A stretch of DNA of 36,410 bases, taken from the NCBI GenBank assembly GCA_963922495.1, contig CAWUIH010000013.1, positions 1 through 36,410 on the forward strand, in the 5' to 3' direction. The translations under genes and the position numbers were made by a program. This document shows positions 9,293 through 17,110 of this stretch, one piece after another. The notes under the pieces were generated by a model. It did not search any database, was not told where the DNA came from, and saw only the letters and a program-made list of their open reading frames with translations. Position 1 is the first letter of the stretch. Every line of letters begins with the position of its first letter. Origin of the DNA: CAWUIH01 sp963922495. GTDB taxonomy: Bacteria > Pseudomonadota > Gammaproteobacteria > Coxiellales > Coxiellaceae.

Positions 9293-9727
9293 CTAAAGCT
9301 CAATTACAAGCTGTGCTTGCCCTGAATCTTCCTGCCCCTGATGCTGTATGTATCTTTGGATAATCTTCTCATCAATACCTACCGTCGATACAAAATAACC
9401 ATCTGACCAAATTCCATCAGTACCCCAATATACCTTCTTTAAAAAAGGAAATTTACCCTTCAAGCGCCTACTCGTATTAGACTTAATAATACCAACAACC
9501 TTCCCAACACTAAATTTCGGCGGAATACTCACCAGCATATGGACATGGTCTTCATCATGATTTACTTCCATTATATCTATCTCGGGATAGTGAAACCCAA
9601 CCTCTTTCAATCTTTCAAGCATATAAGCAAAAATACCATCGTTAAATACCTTGCGTCGGTACTTCGTAGCAAATACCAGGTGATACTCGCACTGATAAAC
9701 ACAATGACTCTGCTTCCTCAATTTCAT
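9293..9727 (-). CDS. tnpA: IS200-type transposase (Y1 HUH superfamily)
   Basis: A 144-residue protein, the usual length for IS200 TnpA. It shows the HUH metal-binding motif (DHVHMLVSIP, about 60-69), the conserved opening SHCVYQCEYHLVFATKYRRK, and the catalytic Tyr region (WSDGYFVSTVG, about 107-117). The enzyme cuts and rejoins single-stranded DNA at the hairpin ends. There is no stop or frameshift, so it could still be active. No tnpB is present, as in IS200 proper. Confidence 0.93.
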   Translation of the reverse strand: MKLRKQSHCVYQCEYHLVFATKYRRKVFNDGIFAYMLERLKEVGFHYPEIDIMEVNHDEDHVHMLVSIPPKFSVGKVVGIIKSNTSRRLKGKFPFLKKVYWGTDGIWSDGYFVSTVGIDEKIIQRYIQHQGQEDSGQAQLVIEL

Positions 9728-9764
9728 CGTGCCATTCTACACCACGATTCAGGGAATACTCCAT

Positions 9765-9784
9765 CCACAACCTCACGGTCGGGG
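9765..9784. repeat. Left-end hairpin of the IS200 element
   Basis: On the minus strand CCCCGACC pairs with GGTTGTGG across a GTGA loop, with one mismatch and one G-U pair. It lies about 38 nt upstream of tnpA, where IS200 elements carry the left-end hairpin that also limits transposase expression. Confidence 0.65.
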
Positions 9785-10242
9785 TTTTTAGTAAGGATTC
9801 AATAAATACTTTTGGAGAAAAGCTACCGCCATGCCCAGTTATATAGCCTTGCTGCAAAAGTGATTGGAAAAATTTCATTCCAATTCTTCCAGCCATATGA
9901 TTGTAACAGACTCTAGCATTTCTAAATTTGAATAGATCAATACCTATAACGTGCGATTTCGAAGTAAATCTTTTTGATAGTTTTTCTATATCTATGGATA
10001 ATAAGAAATTAGAATTTTGGTTCAATTTGTAATAAGTGATTTTTCCATACAAAGTTGTGAGTATAATACGATTAGATAGTAGTTGCTTTAGCACTTTTCT
10101 AATTAAGTGTGAAGATTTACCGCTTTCCTTGACAAGTTCACTTAACGGCAAGTTTCTTCCATCTACCAATACTAATATTATTATTTCTCAGAACAGAATG
10201 GCGTGCTGTACTAAATTTATCATCTCAATAGCATTTAAATGT

Positions 10243-10271
10243 TTGCATTGATGCGCCTTTTTATATAGTAT
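10243..10271 (+). promoter_or_regulatory. Weak sigma70 promoter candidate for the triple-barrel gene
   Basis: TTGCAT (10243-10248) and TAGTAT (10266-10271) are separated by 17 bp, about 50 bp before the ATG at 10322. Each box matches consensus only at some positions, and an overlapping TATAGT gives a shorter spacer. The transcription start is therefore uncertain. Confidence 0.3.
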
Positions 10272-10321
10272 CCTTCAAAACGTTGACGCACTACTATAGC
10301 GAGTTACAAGGAGTAATTTTT

Positions 10322-12634
10322 ATGAAATATGGAACATTATTGTTCAAGTCGTGTTTTACCGTTGGCTTCGTATTGGTGTCTACCACAGCATATCCTGCCA
10401 CTTACAATGCTCCGTCTTCCAAATCCGTTGATATAAATCAGAACAGAATACACAAAAATCAAAATAAAATATTTAAGCCTCAGAACTATAACCCCTTCAC
10501 GTTATACATTGGAGCATTTAGTAGTTCATTTGATGCTTTGTTCTTGCAACAAATTCGTTACAACGCTACGAACCTAACTAATGGTGATAGTTTTAATACC
10601 GACGAAAATTTCTTCGCCAACCAAGCTGGTATGTCATTCGGTTTACGACTTGGCTTTGATTACAACATTACCAATAATCTGTTTGCTGGCGTGGCTATCG
10701 ATGCCATGATCAATACTGATAAAGCTAGAAACGCCTATATGCTAAATAGCAGTATTGTTCAGTACGCAAATTCGCAACTTAACACATTTAGACTGAGTAA
10801 TACTGAAAGTTTTGCCATCAGGTTAGGTACTAATGTTACCAACATATTTAAGGCATACGCAAAAATTGGTGCTACTTATTCCGAGCTTCGCAATACTTTT
10901 AAAGGCCAGGCCACTAGCACTATTAATGAAAATACTAATATCACCAATTCAGGGACTATTCCTTTCTTCGGCAACCAAATTAAAAATCTTTGGGGGGTGA
11001 ATTTAGGTGTTGGTATTTCACACGATATCAACGATTATTTGCGTTCATTCGTTGAATATGATTATTACAACTACGGTTCTGCTAATTTAAGGGCATGGCA
11101 AAACCCCATACACTTTTCAAACTGGACCAGTAATTATAGTGCCAATACACGAGTCAGTGCTAATACTTTTCGAGCGGGTTTGGATGTGAAATTCTTAGGC
11201 GGCAAGTCAATCAATAAGATGGTTACTTATTCGGGTAATCCCTTCCTATTTTATTTGGGTATGTTTATCGGGCCAAATAGCACTTTATTTCGATACGGCG
11301 CGACCTACTATTCAGGAGCTACTAGTGGTGTCCTTGATTTAAATAATGACACTTACCAGAATGGAATTAACTTAGGTACACAATTAGGTATTGATTATCA
11401 TTTTCACTCACCTTATTCTATCGGTTTAACAATTGCCAATCAATTTAATACTAACAACGCGGTATCCACGAACACCATAGACAATTCAGTTTCTACCAAT
11501 GATTTATTAGAATTTGGATTTACTTGGAAATTCCGCTTGAAAAGTCAATTCGAGTTGGCGGTGCGCCTCTTAAATGATATTACACCGCAAACTCATTTAT
11601 ACAGTAGATTTGGTTTGGCAGTGGGTCGCTACAGCGAACAAATTCTAGCATCTAATTTCTCGGGAACTGACTCCACATCCCCAGTATTTGAAAATTATCA
11701 AAATAAAACGATACTGGGTTATTTGACGGGAGTAGGTTTAAGCAACGACATCAATTCAACATTAAGAGCATTTGTTGAATACGAACATACTTATTATCAT
11801 CGCTTCAATTTAAATGAGTTGTCTAATGTGACAACTGCCACTACTCCTGCAAAGTTAGCACATAATGTTGATTTGACTAGTAATGCGGTGCGTATGGGTC
11901 TCAATATCAAATTTAACAATCATTACGTCGCGCCGACAATCACTCACCTCATTGACTCACCCTGGATTGCTTATGCAGGAATTGCTGGCGGTTACGCTGG
12001 TGCTGCCTACCGCTACAATGGCACTTATTTAACGTCTCGATCGAGTAACATGCTACTAAATAGTTATGCCGTCAATAGCGCATTCAGTGGCGGCGCACAA
12101 TTGGGGATACAATTCAACTTTAAACAACCTTACATGCTGGGTGTGGAGTTGGCATATATGATGAATAGCAACAACGCTCGTCTTTCAGCGTATGTCGATA
12201 ATCAACTCAGCGCAAGCACCAGTTCTCGCATATTTAACTTGTCATTCAATAATTATTACGACTTTAGCGGATCATTGAAGGCTGGAGTATTAGTTACACC
12301 ACGCTTCAAAATTTATGCAAAGCTAGGACCTTCCTACACAAAAATACATGAAGAGTTGCAGATACTCCCTTCTAATTCACCCACCCACACCTATCAAACC
12401 ACACTGAACAAATATCAATGGGGTTGGCTCACTGGCGCTGGTTTAGGCTTCGATGTATTGAAAAATCTAACTGCATTTGTTGAATACGATCACTATGATT
12501 ACGGTAATGTGAACCTGCCTACATTAACGAACATTGATAGTGTTAGTAATACCAACTCTGACACTTTCTATCAAAACGTTGGTTTAACCACAAATACTAT
12601 CCGCTTTGGCATCAATGGCAGAATTGGATTATAG
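10322..12634 (+). CDS. Outer-membrane protein with three tandem beta-barrel domains
   Basis: 770 residues from ATG 10322, chosen because AAGGAG lies 8 nt upstream and a signal peptide (about 1-26, ending STTAYPA) follows. After a short Asn/Lys-rich spacer come three homologous units at about 57-300, 306-540 and 545-770. Each opens with a strand such as NPFTLYIGAF, NPFLFYLGMF or SPWIAYAGIA. Each closes with RAFVEYDYY, RAFVEYEHT or TAFVEYDHY, followed by NTFRAGLDVKF, NAVRMGLNIKF or NTIRFGINGRI. Each unit has the length and alternating pattern of an OmpA/Opa-like barrel (OMP_b-brl type). Three barrels in one chain is unusual. The last residue is Leu rather than the aromatic residue typical of barrel proteins, though the closing strand is preserved. 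Function is unknown; adhesion or envelope remodelling is possible. It stands alone with its own terminator. Confidence 0.8.
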   Translation: MKYGTLLFKSCFTVGFVLVSTTAYPATYNAPSSKSVDINQNRIHKNQNKIFKPQNYNPFTLYIGAFSSSFDALFLQQIRYNATNLTNGDSFNTDENFFANQAGMSFGLRLGFDYNITNNLFAGVAIDAMINTDKARNAYMLNSSIVQYANSQLNTFRLSNTESFAIRLGTNVTNIFKAYAKIGATYSELRNTFKGQATSTINENTNITNSGTIPFFGNQIKNLWGVNLGVGISHDINDYLRSFVEYDYYNYGSANLRAWQNPIHFSNWTSNYSANTRVSANTFRAGLDVKFLGGKSINKMVTYSGNPFLFYLGMFIGPNSTLFRYGATYYSGATSGVLDLNNDTYQNGINLGTQLGIDYHFHSPYSIGLTIANQFNTNNAVSTNTIDNSVSTNDLLEFGFTWKFRLKSQFELAVRLLNDITPQTHLYSRFGLAVGRYSEQILASNFSGTDSTSPVFENYQNKTILGYLTGVGLSNDINSTLRAFVEYEHTYYHRFNLNELSNVTTATTPAKLAHNVDLTSNAVRMGLNIKFNNHYVAPTITHLIDSPWIAYAGIAGGYAGAAYRYNGTYLTSRSSNMLLNSYAVNSAFSGGAQLGIQFNFKQPYMLGVELAYMMNSNNARLSAYVDNQLSASTSSRIFNLSFNNYYDFSGSLKAGVLVTPRFKIYAKLGPSYTKIHEELQILPSNSPTHTYQTTLNKYQWGWLTGAGLGFDVLKNLTAFVEYDHYDYGNVNLPTLTNIDSVSNTNSDTFYQNVGLTTNTIRFGINGRIGL

Positions 12635-12649
12635 TCTCCTAGTTGCTTA

Positions 12650-12686
12650 TCTCGTCACTTCATCACTGGCGAGACTTTTTTCTTTT
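12650..12686 (+). terminator. Rho-independent terminator of the triple-barrel gene
   Basis: An 8-bp stem (TCTCGTCA with TGGCGAGA, one G-U pair) with a 9-nt loop is followed by a T-rich run (ttttttctttt). It begins 16 nt after the stop codon. Confidence 0.85.
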
Positions 12687-12739
12687 AACATGAATACAGT
12701 AACTACTTAAACTGTCGGTTCACTTAAACCGAGAAAAAG

Positions 12740-13354
12740 CTAGTGCTCATGAGTCTTAGGAGGCTTTGTGGAGTACTTTGCATATTTGTGTGCGATAAAC
12801 CGCAATGGCAGGTGCTGATCTCGACCGCTTGGGATACCCAACCGTGACGTTTGAATCACTTTATCCTCAGCAGGCGCAACATCGTCGATAAAAAATTTAT
12901 TTTTGTCGAAAGTTTTTTGATCCCATTCAGACACCTTAATGCCCAATGATTTGCAAAGTAGAGTTTGACCATTACAGAGCTTATGCACAGGACGCAACCC
13001 AACAGAATATTTAGGTGGATTCAAACGCTGCATTACCTCGATAGATGTTTCTGCAAGATATGGATATCCCGATTTAATCAGTACCGCATTGCCCTCGCCG
13101 CGACAGCTTATATTTAAAGAGTCACCCCCACGCGCATAATACATATAGATAGTTCCAGCGGGCATAAATAACGCTTTACGCTTCTCAGTGTAACCCAAAG
13201 AAGCATGTGATGCTTTATCATGTAGATAATAAGCCTCTGTTTCGATGATAATGGCTTTCAACCACGATCCCTGACAAAAATGACACACTACCTTACCCAG
13301 CAAATCTCTAGCCACTTCTGCGGCGTCACGGTTAAAAAACTTGGAAGATAACAT
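12740..13354 (-). CDS. 3-methyladenine DNA glycosylase (AAG/MPG family)
   Basis: A 204-residue protein of the size and pattern of the AAG family, which removes alkylated or deaminated purines such as 3-methyladenine and hypoxanthine in base-excision repair. It shows the catalytic-site motif IIIETEAYY with the presumed base-activating Glu at 40, the motif GTIYMYYARGGDSLNIS, and a C-terminal PLRFIA segment. The ATG at 13354 has AGGA about 9 nt upstream. It is a single gene convergent with the barrel gene. No missing residue is evident. Confidence 0.92.
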   Translation of the reverse strand: MLSSKFFNRDAAEVARDLLGKVVCHFCQGSWLKAIIIETEAYYLHDKASHASLGYTEKRKALFMPAGTIYMYYARGGDSLNISCRGEGNAVLIKSGYPYLAETSIEVMQRLNPPKYSVGLRPVHKLCNGQTLLCKSLGIKVSEWDQKTFDKNKFFIDDVAPAEDKVIQTSRLGIPSGRDQHLPLRFIAHKYAKYSTKPPKTHEH

Positions 13355-13458
13355 ACTAAAATTCCTGAAAAAGTTATATTTTAATATTTACACTTAAACA
13401 CTCAGCTCTAAACGAGCTGCATTTGACTCATTATGAAATTTATTTTATCGTCACAGCT

Positions 13459-13875
13459 ATGAGAGGACGAATTAGCCAGCTACTCATTCTATCATGTGCT
13501 GCCCTCCTCGCAGGTTGTGGGTCGCCAGCAATGTACCGTGCCGCAATTTCAAGTTGGCGAGGTGGTTCCAGTGAACGGCTAATCAGTCATTGGGGTTACC
13601 CCAAGCATATTCAAAAACTTCCCAATGGCAACTCTGTGTTCGTTTATGCTGAAAAAAATACCATATATAGACCCGAGCAATGGGATTATGGACCTCACGG
13701 TCACGTAATTTTCAATCCCGGTTATCGCTATACAACGACTTGCACTACCTGGTTTGAAGTGCAAGATGGCGCCATTGTTAGGGTCAGTATGAGAGGTGCA
13801 GATTGCACAGCCACACAACAACAAGTTAGGCAACTTGAAAATCCACAAAATCCGGTTACTTTTAGGGAGAAGTAA
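13459..13875 (+). CDS. Small predicted lipoprotein
   Basis: 138 residues from ATG 13459. The upstream TTG at 13423 would place a long hydrophilic extension before the signal peptide. The N-terminus is a lipoprotein signal (MRGRISQLLILSCAALLAGC) with the lipobox LLAGC, so the mature protein would begin with lipidated Cys. The rest resembles small OmpA-assembly-like or beta-rich lipoproteins: ERLISHWGYPKHIQKLPNGN followed by a VFVYAEK strand. There are several aromatic residues, and two Cys near the C-terminus could form a disulfide. I do not recognise a named family. The stop lies 2 nt before the DUF1295 gene, so the two are probably co-transcribed. Confidence 0.7.
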   Translation: MRGRISQLLILSCAALLAGCGSPAMYRAAISSWRGGSSERLISHWGYPKHIQKLPNGNSVFVYAEKNTIYRPEQWDYGPHGHVIFNPGYRYTTTCTTWFEVQDGAIVRVSMRGADCTATQQQVRQLENPQNPVTFREK

Positions 13876-13877
13876 GC

Positions 13878-14657
13878 ATGAATACAGCTTTAGACGTTTT
13901 GCGTGGAGTACTGCTAAACTGGTGTTATATTATTGTACTAATGTGTATCGTTTGGGGTATTTATTATTTTAGTAAAAACTCGACTATCATCGATGTATTT
14001 TGGCCTATCAGCATTACTATATCTGGCTTTCATTTTTTGTTGTTCTCTGCTGTAACCCCTGCAGCAATAATTTGTATGATTTTACTATTACTCTGGGCTG
14101 CAAGACTGAGTGGTTACCTATTTATTAATCGCTTTCTGAAAAAGCACACTGATCAACGTTATGAAGAGATCAGTAATCAATGGAAGCGTTCAAAAGCCTT
14201 CGGATATTTTTTTAATTTTCAATTACAAGGTGTTTTAGCAATACTGATAGCAGTGCCATTTTTATTTACTCATGCGGCAGCTGATTTAAATATTTTACAA
14301 CTTATTGGTTTTATTATGGTTTTGATAGGCATCGTTGGCGAAGCAATCGCTGATAAGCAGCTTCATCAATTTAAACTATCTGGGACAAAAGGGGTATGTG
14401 ACCTTGGTCTCTGGAAATATTCACGTCACCCTAATTACTTTTTTGAGTGGTTGATTTGGTTGGGCTTTGCATTTTCGGGACTACTGAGCGATTATGGAGT
14501 TATCGGCCTTATCTCACCGCTGCTGCTGTTGTACCTGATGCTAAAAATAACGGGGCCTATCACCGAGAAAGCCTCCGTACGTTCAAGAGGAAAAGAATAC
14601 GTTAATTATCAGTGCAAAACTTCGATGTTCATACCCTGGTTTACCAAAAAGCGTTAA
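13878..14657 (+). CDS. DUF1295 / steroid 5-alpha-reductase-like membrane protein
   Basis: A 259-residue integral membrane protein with about six or seven hydrophobic helices. It carries the DUF1295 signature, including FWPISI near residue 37, DQRYEEI near 94 and the C-terminal block YSRHPNYFFEW (about 180-191). This fold occurs in steroid 5-alpha reductases and isoprenylcysteine methyltransferases and usually binds a nicotinamide or SAM-like cofactor; the substrate here is unknown. The ATG has a strong GGGAG site that overlaps the end of the upstream lipoprotein gene, which indicates a two-gene operon. Confidence 0.85.
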   Translation: MNTALDVLRGVLLNWCYIIVLMCIVWGIYYFSKNSTIIDVFWPISITISGFHFLLFSAVTPAAIICMILLLLWAARLSGYLFINRFLKKHTDQRYEEISNQWKRSKAFGYFFNFQLQGVLAILIAVPFLFTHAAADLNILQLIGFIMVLIGIVGEAIADKQLHQFKLSGTKGVCDLGLWKYSRHPNYFFEWLIWLGFAFSGLLSDYGVIGLISPLLLLYLMLKITGPITEKASVRSRGKEYVNYQCKTSMFIPWFTKKR

Positions 14658-14701
14658 CTCGCATCGTAGCCTATATATATAAGACCAAGTCAGGAAAAGA
14701 T

Positions 14702-14772
14702 AGGCTGGGGTCGGAATCGAACCGGCGTCCACGGCTTTGCAGGCCGCTGCATAACCACTCTGCCACCCAGCC
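14702..14772 (-). tRNA. tRNA-Cys (GCA)
   Basis: A 71-nt cloverleaf. The acceptor stem GGCTGGG pairs with CCCAGCC, the discriminator is T, the anticodon is GCA within CCTGCAAAG, and the T-arm reads GCCGGTTCGATTCCGAC. The 3' CCA is not encoded. It lies directly downstream of tRNA-Leu and is probably transcribed with it. Confidence 0.95.
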
Positions 14773-14785
14773 AAGGTTAATTTCT

Positions 14786-14873
14786 TGGTGCCCGGGGCCG
14801 GACTCGAACCGGCACGGGATATTCTCCCGAGGGATTTTAAGTCCCTTGCGTCTACCAATTCCGCCACCCGGGC
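14786..14873 (-). tRNA. tRNA-Leu (UAA)
   Basis: A class II tRNA with a long variable arm (CTCGGGAGAATATCCCGT region). The acceptor stem is GCCCGGG, the anticodon is TAA within ACTTAAAAT, and the T-arm reads GCCGGTTCGAGTCCGGC. Unlike the tRNA-Cys beside it, this gene encodes its 3' CCA (14788-14786). The two tRNA genes are 13 nt apart. Confidence 0.95.
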
Positions 14874-15353
14874 AAATAAATCAAGTAATTAGTGGCCTGT
14901 GTGAAAGCCAAAACTGTTTGGTAGACAATGTCAGTTTAGCTCATAGTGCTCTCGACACAAGCAGGTAATCATATAGATAATTCTTTCAGAACACAACAGC
15001 AACAATGGCAACTGACAGCATAAATAAAAAAGCAATAGCTCTGTTATTTTGACTGGAGCATGGCAAGAGTGTTCAATATAACGAGAAATGAATAATGCTA
15101 ATGACATCCTTTTACTGCATTCAAGTTTCTATATCGCCCCCCAGACACAAGGTCCAATCTAAAAGGTTTTTATTTGTAACCAACAAAATCTTCGACATAA
15201 GCCACACTCCGATCGTCAGCTTCTGAAATTCAAAGCTTAACTGATTTCATAGGGTGTCTCAATAATGAGGGTTTGTGGTAATTTTCTTGTGGCTTAATAT
15301 TTTCTTAATTTAATCAGTGCAATATGATCATAACGACAAAAATAGAAGGTCTT
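14874..15353. other. Intergenic stretch of about 480 bp
   Basis: Between the tRNA pair and the broken two-helix gene I see no convincing reading frame on either strand. The promoter of the tRNA unit must lie near 14880-14940, but no good pair of boxes could be fixed. The sequence is AT-rich and looks like decayed material. Confidence 0.5.
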
Positions 15354-15687
15354 ATGGTGAAAAATAAAAAAAACCAACCCGCCGTCTCAATCAAATGTCC
15401 TGATAGTGATAACTTCTAGTGTCCTATTAGGCACTTTAGTTGTAAGTAACAGTCTATGACAAACATTAAGCAGTAGAGATACTGATTTTAAAACATTCCA
15501 GAGAAATTTTTTAATTGGTATGGCATTTATAATACTTCCTTTGTGGTGCTTGATATTTGAAAGAGAGCCTGATCGCAACCACGATTTAGGAGCACCAGAT
15601 GCTAAATTTTTTCAAACGGTCGTAATGTCAGAGGAAAATAAAGGCAGAACTCAAGAAGATGAGAATTCCACAAACCTTAGACCTTAA
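15354..15687 (+). pseudogene. Broken small two-helix membrane protein
   Basis: ATG 15354 has a good AGAAGG site 4 nt upstream. The frame shifts in or near an 8-A run (about 15365-15375), continues with a hydrophobic helix (VLIVITSSVLLGTLVV), and hits TGA at 15457-15459. It then continues with a second helix (LIGMAFIILPLWCLIF) and an acidic tail to TAA 15687. The layout (helix, polar loop, helix, acidic/Gln tail) matches the two intact genes downstream, so it is probably a dead relative of them. Confidence 0.5.
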
Positions 15688-15785
15688 TTATCTGCGAGCT
15701 CTCGTGTGTATTTTATTTTTTAATGATTTAACATCTTCTTGTCCAAATACACAGCCTACTTTATTAAAAAAACGGAGCAATAATT

Positions 15786-16088
15786 ATGAATCGCAACCCC
15801 CATCAAACCAATTCTGATGAGTCATATATAGCACTGCTTTTGGGTATCATCTTCATAGGTATTGGTTACACTAACTACACTAATGAAAATAACAATGGAG
15901 ATAGAGGCCTTCACCTAATATTTGGTACTTTAATGATTGCCATTGGTGCAAGAATGATTGCAAGTTATCACCCAAACACTTATAATCGAATGTTAGAGAT
16001 TTTTCAATCTAACCTACCTGGCCACGAACCTTCACCACAAGATTCAAAAAATGAAGATGAACAGATTGAATTAACACAGAGTAAGTAA
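15786..16088 (+). CDS. Small two-helix membrane protein, first intact copy
   Basis: 100 residues; GGAG lies about 8 nt before the ATG. Two hydrophobic helices (about 15-32, SYIALLLGIIFIGIGYT, and about 44-62, LHLIFGTLMIAIGARMI) flank a short polar loop (NENNNGDRG). A polar, acidic C-terminal tail follows. The same layout, including the loop followed by a segment containing IFGTLMIAIG, recurs in the next gene (IFGTLLMTLG), so the two look like diverged paralogs. I do not recognise the family. Small inner-membrane or secreted hairpin proteins would fit. Confidence 0.55.
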   Translation: MNRNPHQTNSDESYIALLLGIIFIGIGYTNYTNENNNGDRGLHLIFGTLMIAIGARMIASYHPNTYNRMLEIFQSNLPGHEPSPQDSKNEDEQIELTQSK

Positions 16089-16198
16089 AGGAAATCATGG
16101 ATAAACTCGCTATTGCGAGCTCTATACTTTATGGTTACGTTTCATTTAGTATGATTTAGAACTCAAACTCTGAACAATAAAAAGAGAATAATGCATAT

Positions 16199-16522
16199 AT
16201 GATGATGGCAATGAGACAAGGCTTACGCACACAAACTGCTTGTGCAATTTTTATTTTTGTTAGTGGCATCGTATTCACTGCAGAGGGGGCATTACAATTA
16301 AGGCATACAGAAACTCATAATGAAGGGATATATCTGGTTATTTTTGGCACTTTACTAATGACACTTGGTTCCCTTAGCTGTGTAGCAAGCATATGTATAC
16401 AAGAAGAGTGGATGCCAGCGCTTTTTGTCGAGCAACCATTAGTGCCTCTTGCAGTACAAGAGCAAGGGCAAGGGCAAGGGCAAGAGCAAGATCAGAATCT
16501 AGGAGGTGCACCAGCAGTTTAG
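16199..16522 (+). CDS. Small two-helix membrane protein with Gln-Gly repeat tail
   Basis: 107 residues from ATG 16199, with AAGAGA 11 nt upstream; a later ATG at 16205 is possible. Helix 1 (about 14-32, ACAIFIFVSGIVFTAEG), a polar loop (RHTETHNEG) and helix 2 (about 44-66, YLVIFGTLLMTLGSLSCVAS) match the layout of the previous gene. The C-terminal tail contains EQGQGQGQEQDQ, encoded by a CAAGGG hexamer array. Function is unknown. Confidence 0.55.
   Translation: MMMAMRQGLRTQTACAIFIFVSGIVFTAEGALQLRHTETHNEGIYLVIFGTLLMTLGSLSCVASICIQEEWMPALFVEQPLVPLAVQEQGQGQGQEQDQNLGGAPAV
16457..16492 (+). repeat. Hexanucleotide tandem repeat (CAAGGG-type) inside a coding region
   Basis: Six consecutive 6-bp units of the form CAAGRN, three of them exactly CAAGGG, encode alternating Gln and Gly or Glu. 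A 6-bp unit can change copy number by slippage without shifting the frame. Confidence 0.8.
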
Positions 16523-16727
16523 AGTCATTAAAATTCTTTTATGATACAGTTCCATCCTATTTGCCTAGTGAAATTATCTAATACTTTTTTAATAATTAAT
16601 CAGTCGCGTACTTCATATCTCTTCCATTCTGGCTGAAGGTGCAACAGGCCTCTCGGATAGAAGTATCAGAGGGCGATATACGCCGCATTTATGGACTTAA
16701 GAATTGGGCCATCTGTCAGTTAAGACC

Positions 16728-16756
16728 TTGTCAGCACTGCTTAACTGCGTTATGAT
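16728..16756 (+). promoter_or_regulatory. Sigma70 promoter of rpmE
   Basis: TTGTCA (16728-16733) and TATGAT (16751-16756) are separated by exactly 17 bp, each differing from consensus at one position. Transcription would start near 16763, giving a leader of about 20 nt that contains the GAGG ribosome site before ATG 16784. Confidence 0.75.
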
Positions 16757-16783
16757 CTCGACCTTGACTGAAAAGAGGACAGT

Positions 16784-17011
16784 ATGCAAAACAATATTCA
16801 TCCCGCTTACCAACCAATTAAAGTTATCTGTAGTTGTGGTAACACATTTGAAACCCGCTCTACTTTAAAGCGTGATTTACATTTAGAGATTTGTTCAAAG
16901 TGCCACCCATTCTACACTGGTGAACAAAAAATCGTTGACACCGCAGGCCGTGTTGAGCGCTTTCGCAAGAAATATGCAAAAAAACGCAGCAATACAGAAG
17001 AGTCTAAATAG
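16784..17011 (+). CDS. rpmE: Ribosomal protein bL31, zinc-binding form
   Basis: 75 residues, close to the normal bL31 length. It is a 50S subunit protein at the bridge to the small subunit. The four zinc ligands are present at C16, C18, C37 and C40, so this is the zinc-containing (C+) type rather than the zinc-free paralog made in zinc starvation. The motif HPFYTGEQKIVDTAGRVERF is typical. It is a single gene with its own strong promoter. Confidence 0.97.
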   Translation: MQNNIHPAYQPIKVICSCGNTFETRSTLKRDLHLEICSKCHPFYTGEQKIVDTAGRVERFRKKYAKKRSNTEESK

Positions 17012-17110
17012 TGGATCGAAGTCAGAGCCGACCATCTCTGGTTACCTCTACTACCTAAGATTGCTGTTAGTCAGTTTGTTAAAGCAAGTCGTCACCAGCT
17101 GTAGATTTTA

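Larger units (their letters stand above)
9243..9790 (-). mobile_element. IS200/IS605-family insertion sequence (IS200-type, tnpA only)
   Basis: The element contains an intact Y1 transposase and has hairpins at both ends, as expected for this family, which has no terminal inverted repeats or target duplications. Beyond the tnpA stop lie a 7-bp perfect hairpin (9246-9265, CCACGGG/CCCGTGG, 6-nt loop) and a second one (about 9274-9288, CGAGC TAAC GCTCG). Beyond the tnpA start is an imperfect 8-bp hairpin with a 4-nt loop (9765-9784). The element interrupts an arsR-type gene. The boundaries are estimates from the broken reading frame and the hairpins. Confidence 0.85.
9001..10223 (-). pseudogene. 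ArsR-family transcriptional regulator, split by an IS200-type insertion
   Basis: The N-terminal half (about 9790-10223) reads as an ArsR winged helix (VDGRNLPLSELVKESGKSSH; ARVCYNHMAGRIG). The C-terminal half (9001-9243) carries the matching end of the same subfamily (CIDRTEQCHHLSGTLGKR, then SRIIRLTEFG). The IS element lies exactly between ESLLK and VHDLNI. The N-terminal part also contains an in-frame TGA after MINLVQHAILF, so it was probably decaying independently. The regulator would have controlled the adjoining MFS-capA genes, which lie on the same strand beginning 28 nt downstream. The exact original start is uncertain (ATG 10223 or 10248). Confidence 0.8.

Noticed and set aside
12716..12731. 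CGGTT/AACCG hairpin between the barrel gene and the glycosylase gene
   Set aside because: Five-bp stem with no T run on either strand; not enough for a terminator.
15387..15578. Minus-strand 63-codon frame
   Set aside because: It lies opposite the broken two-helix gene, has no ribosome site and no recognisable content.
16097..16159. 20-codon frame with AAGGAAA site (MDKLAIASSILYGYVSFSMI)
   Set aside because: It lies between the two small membrane protein genes and has a plausible start, but is too short to support without homologs or expression data.
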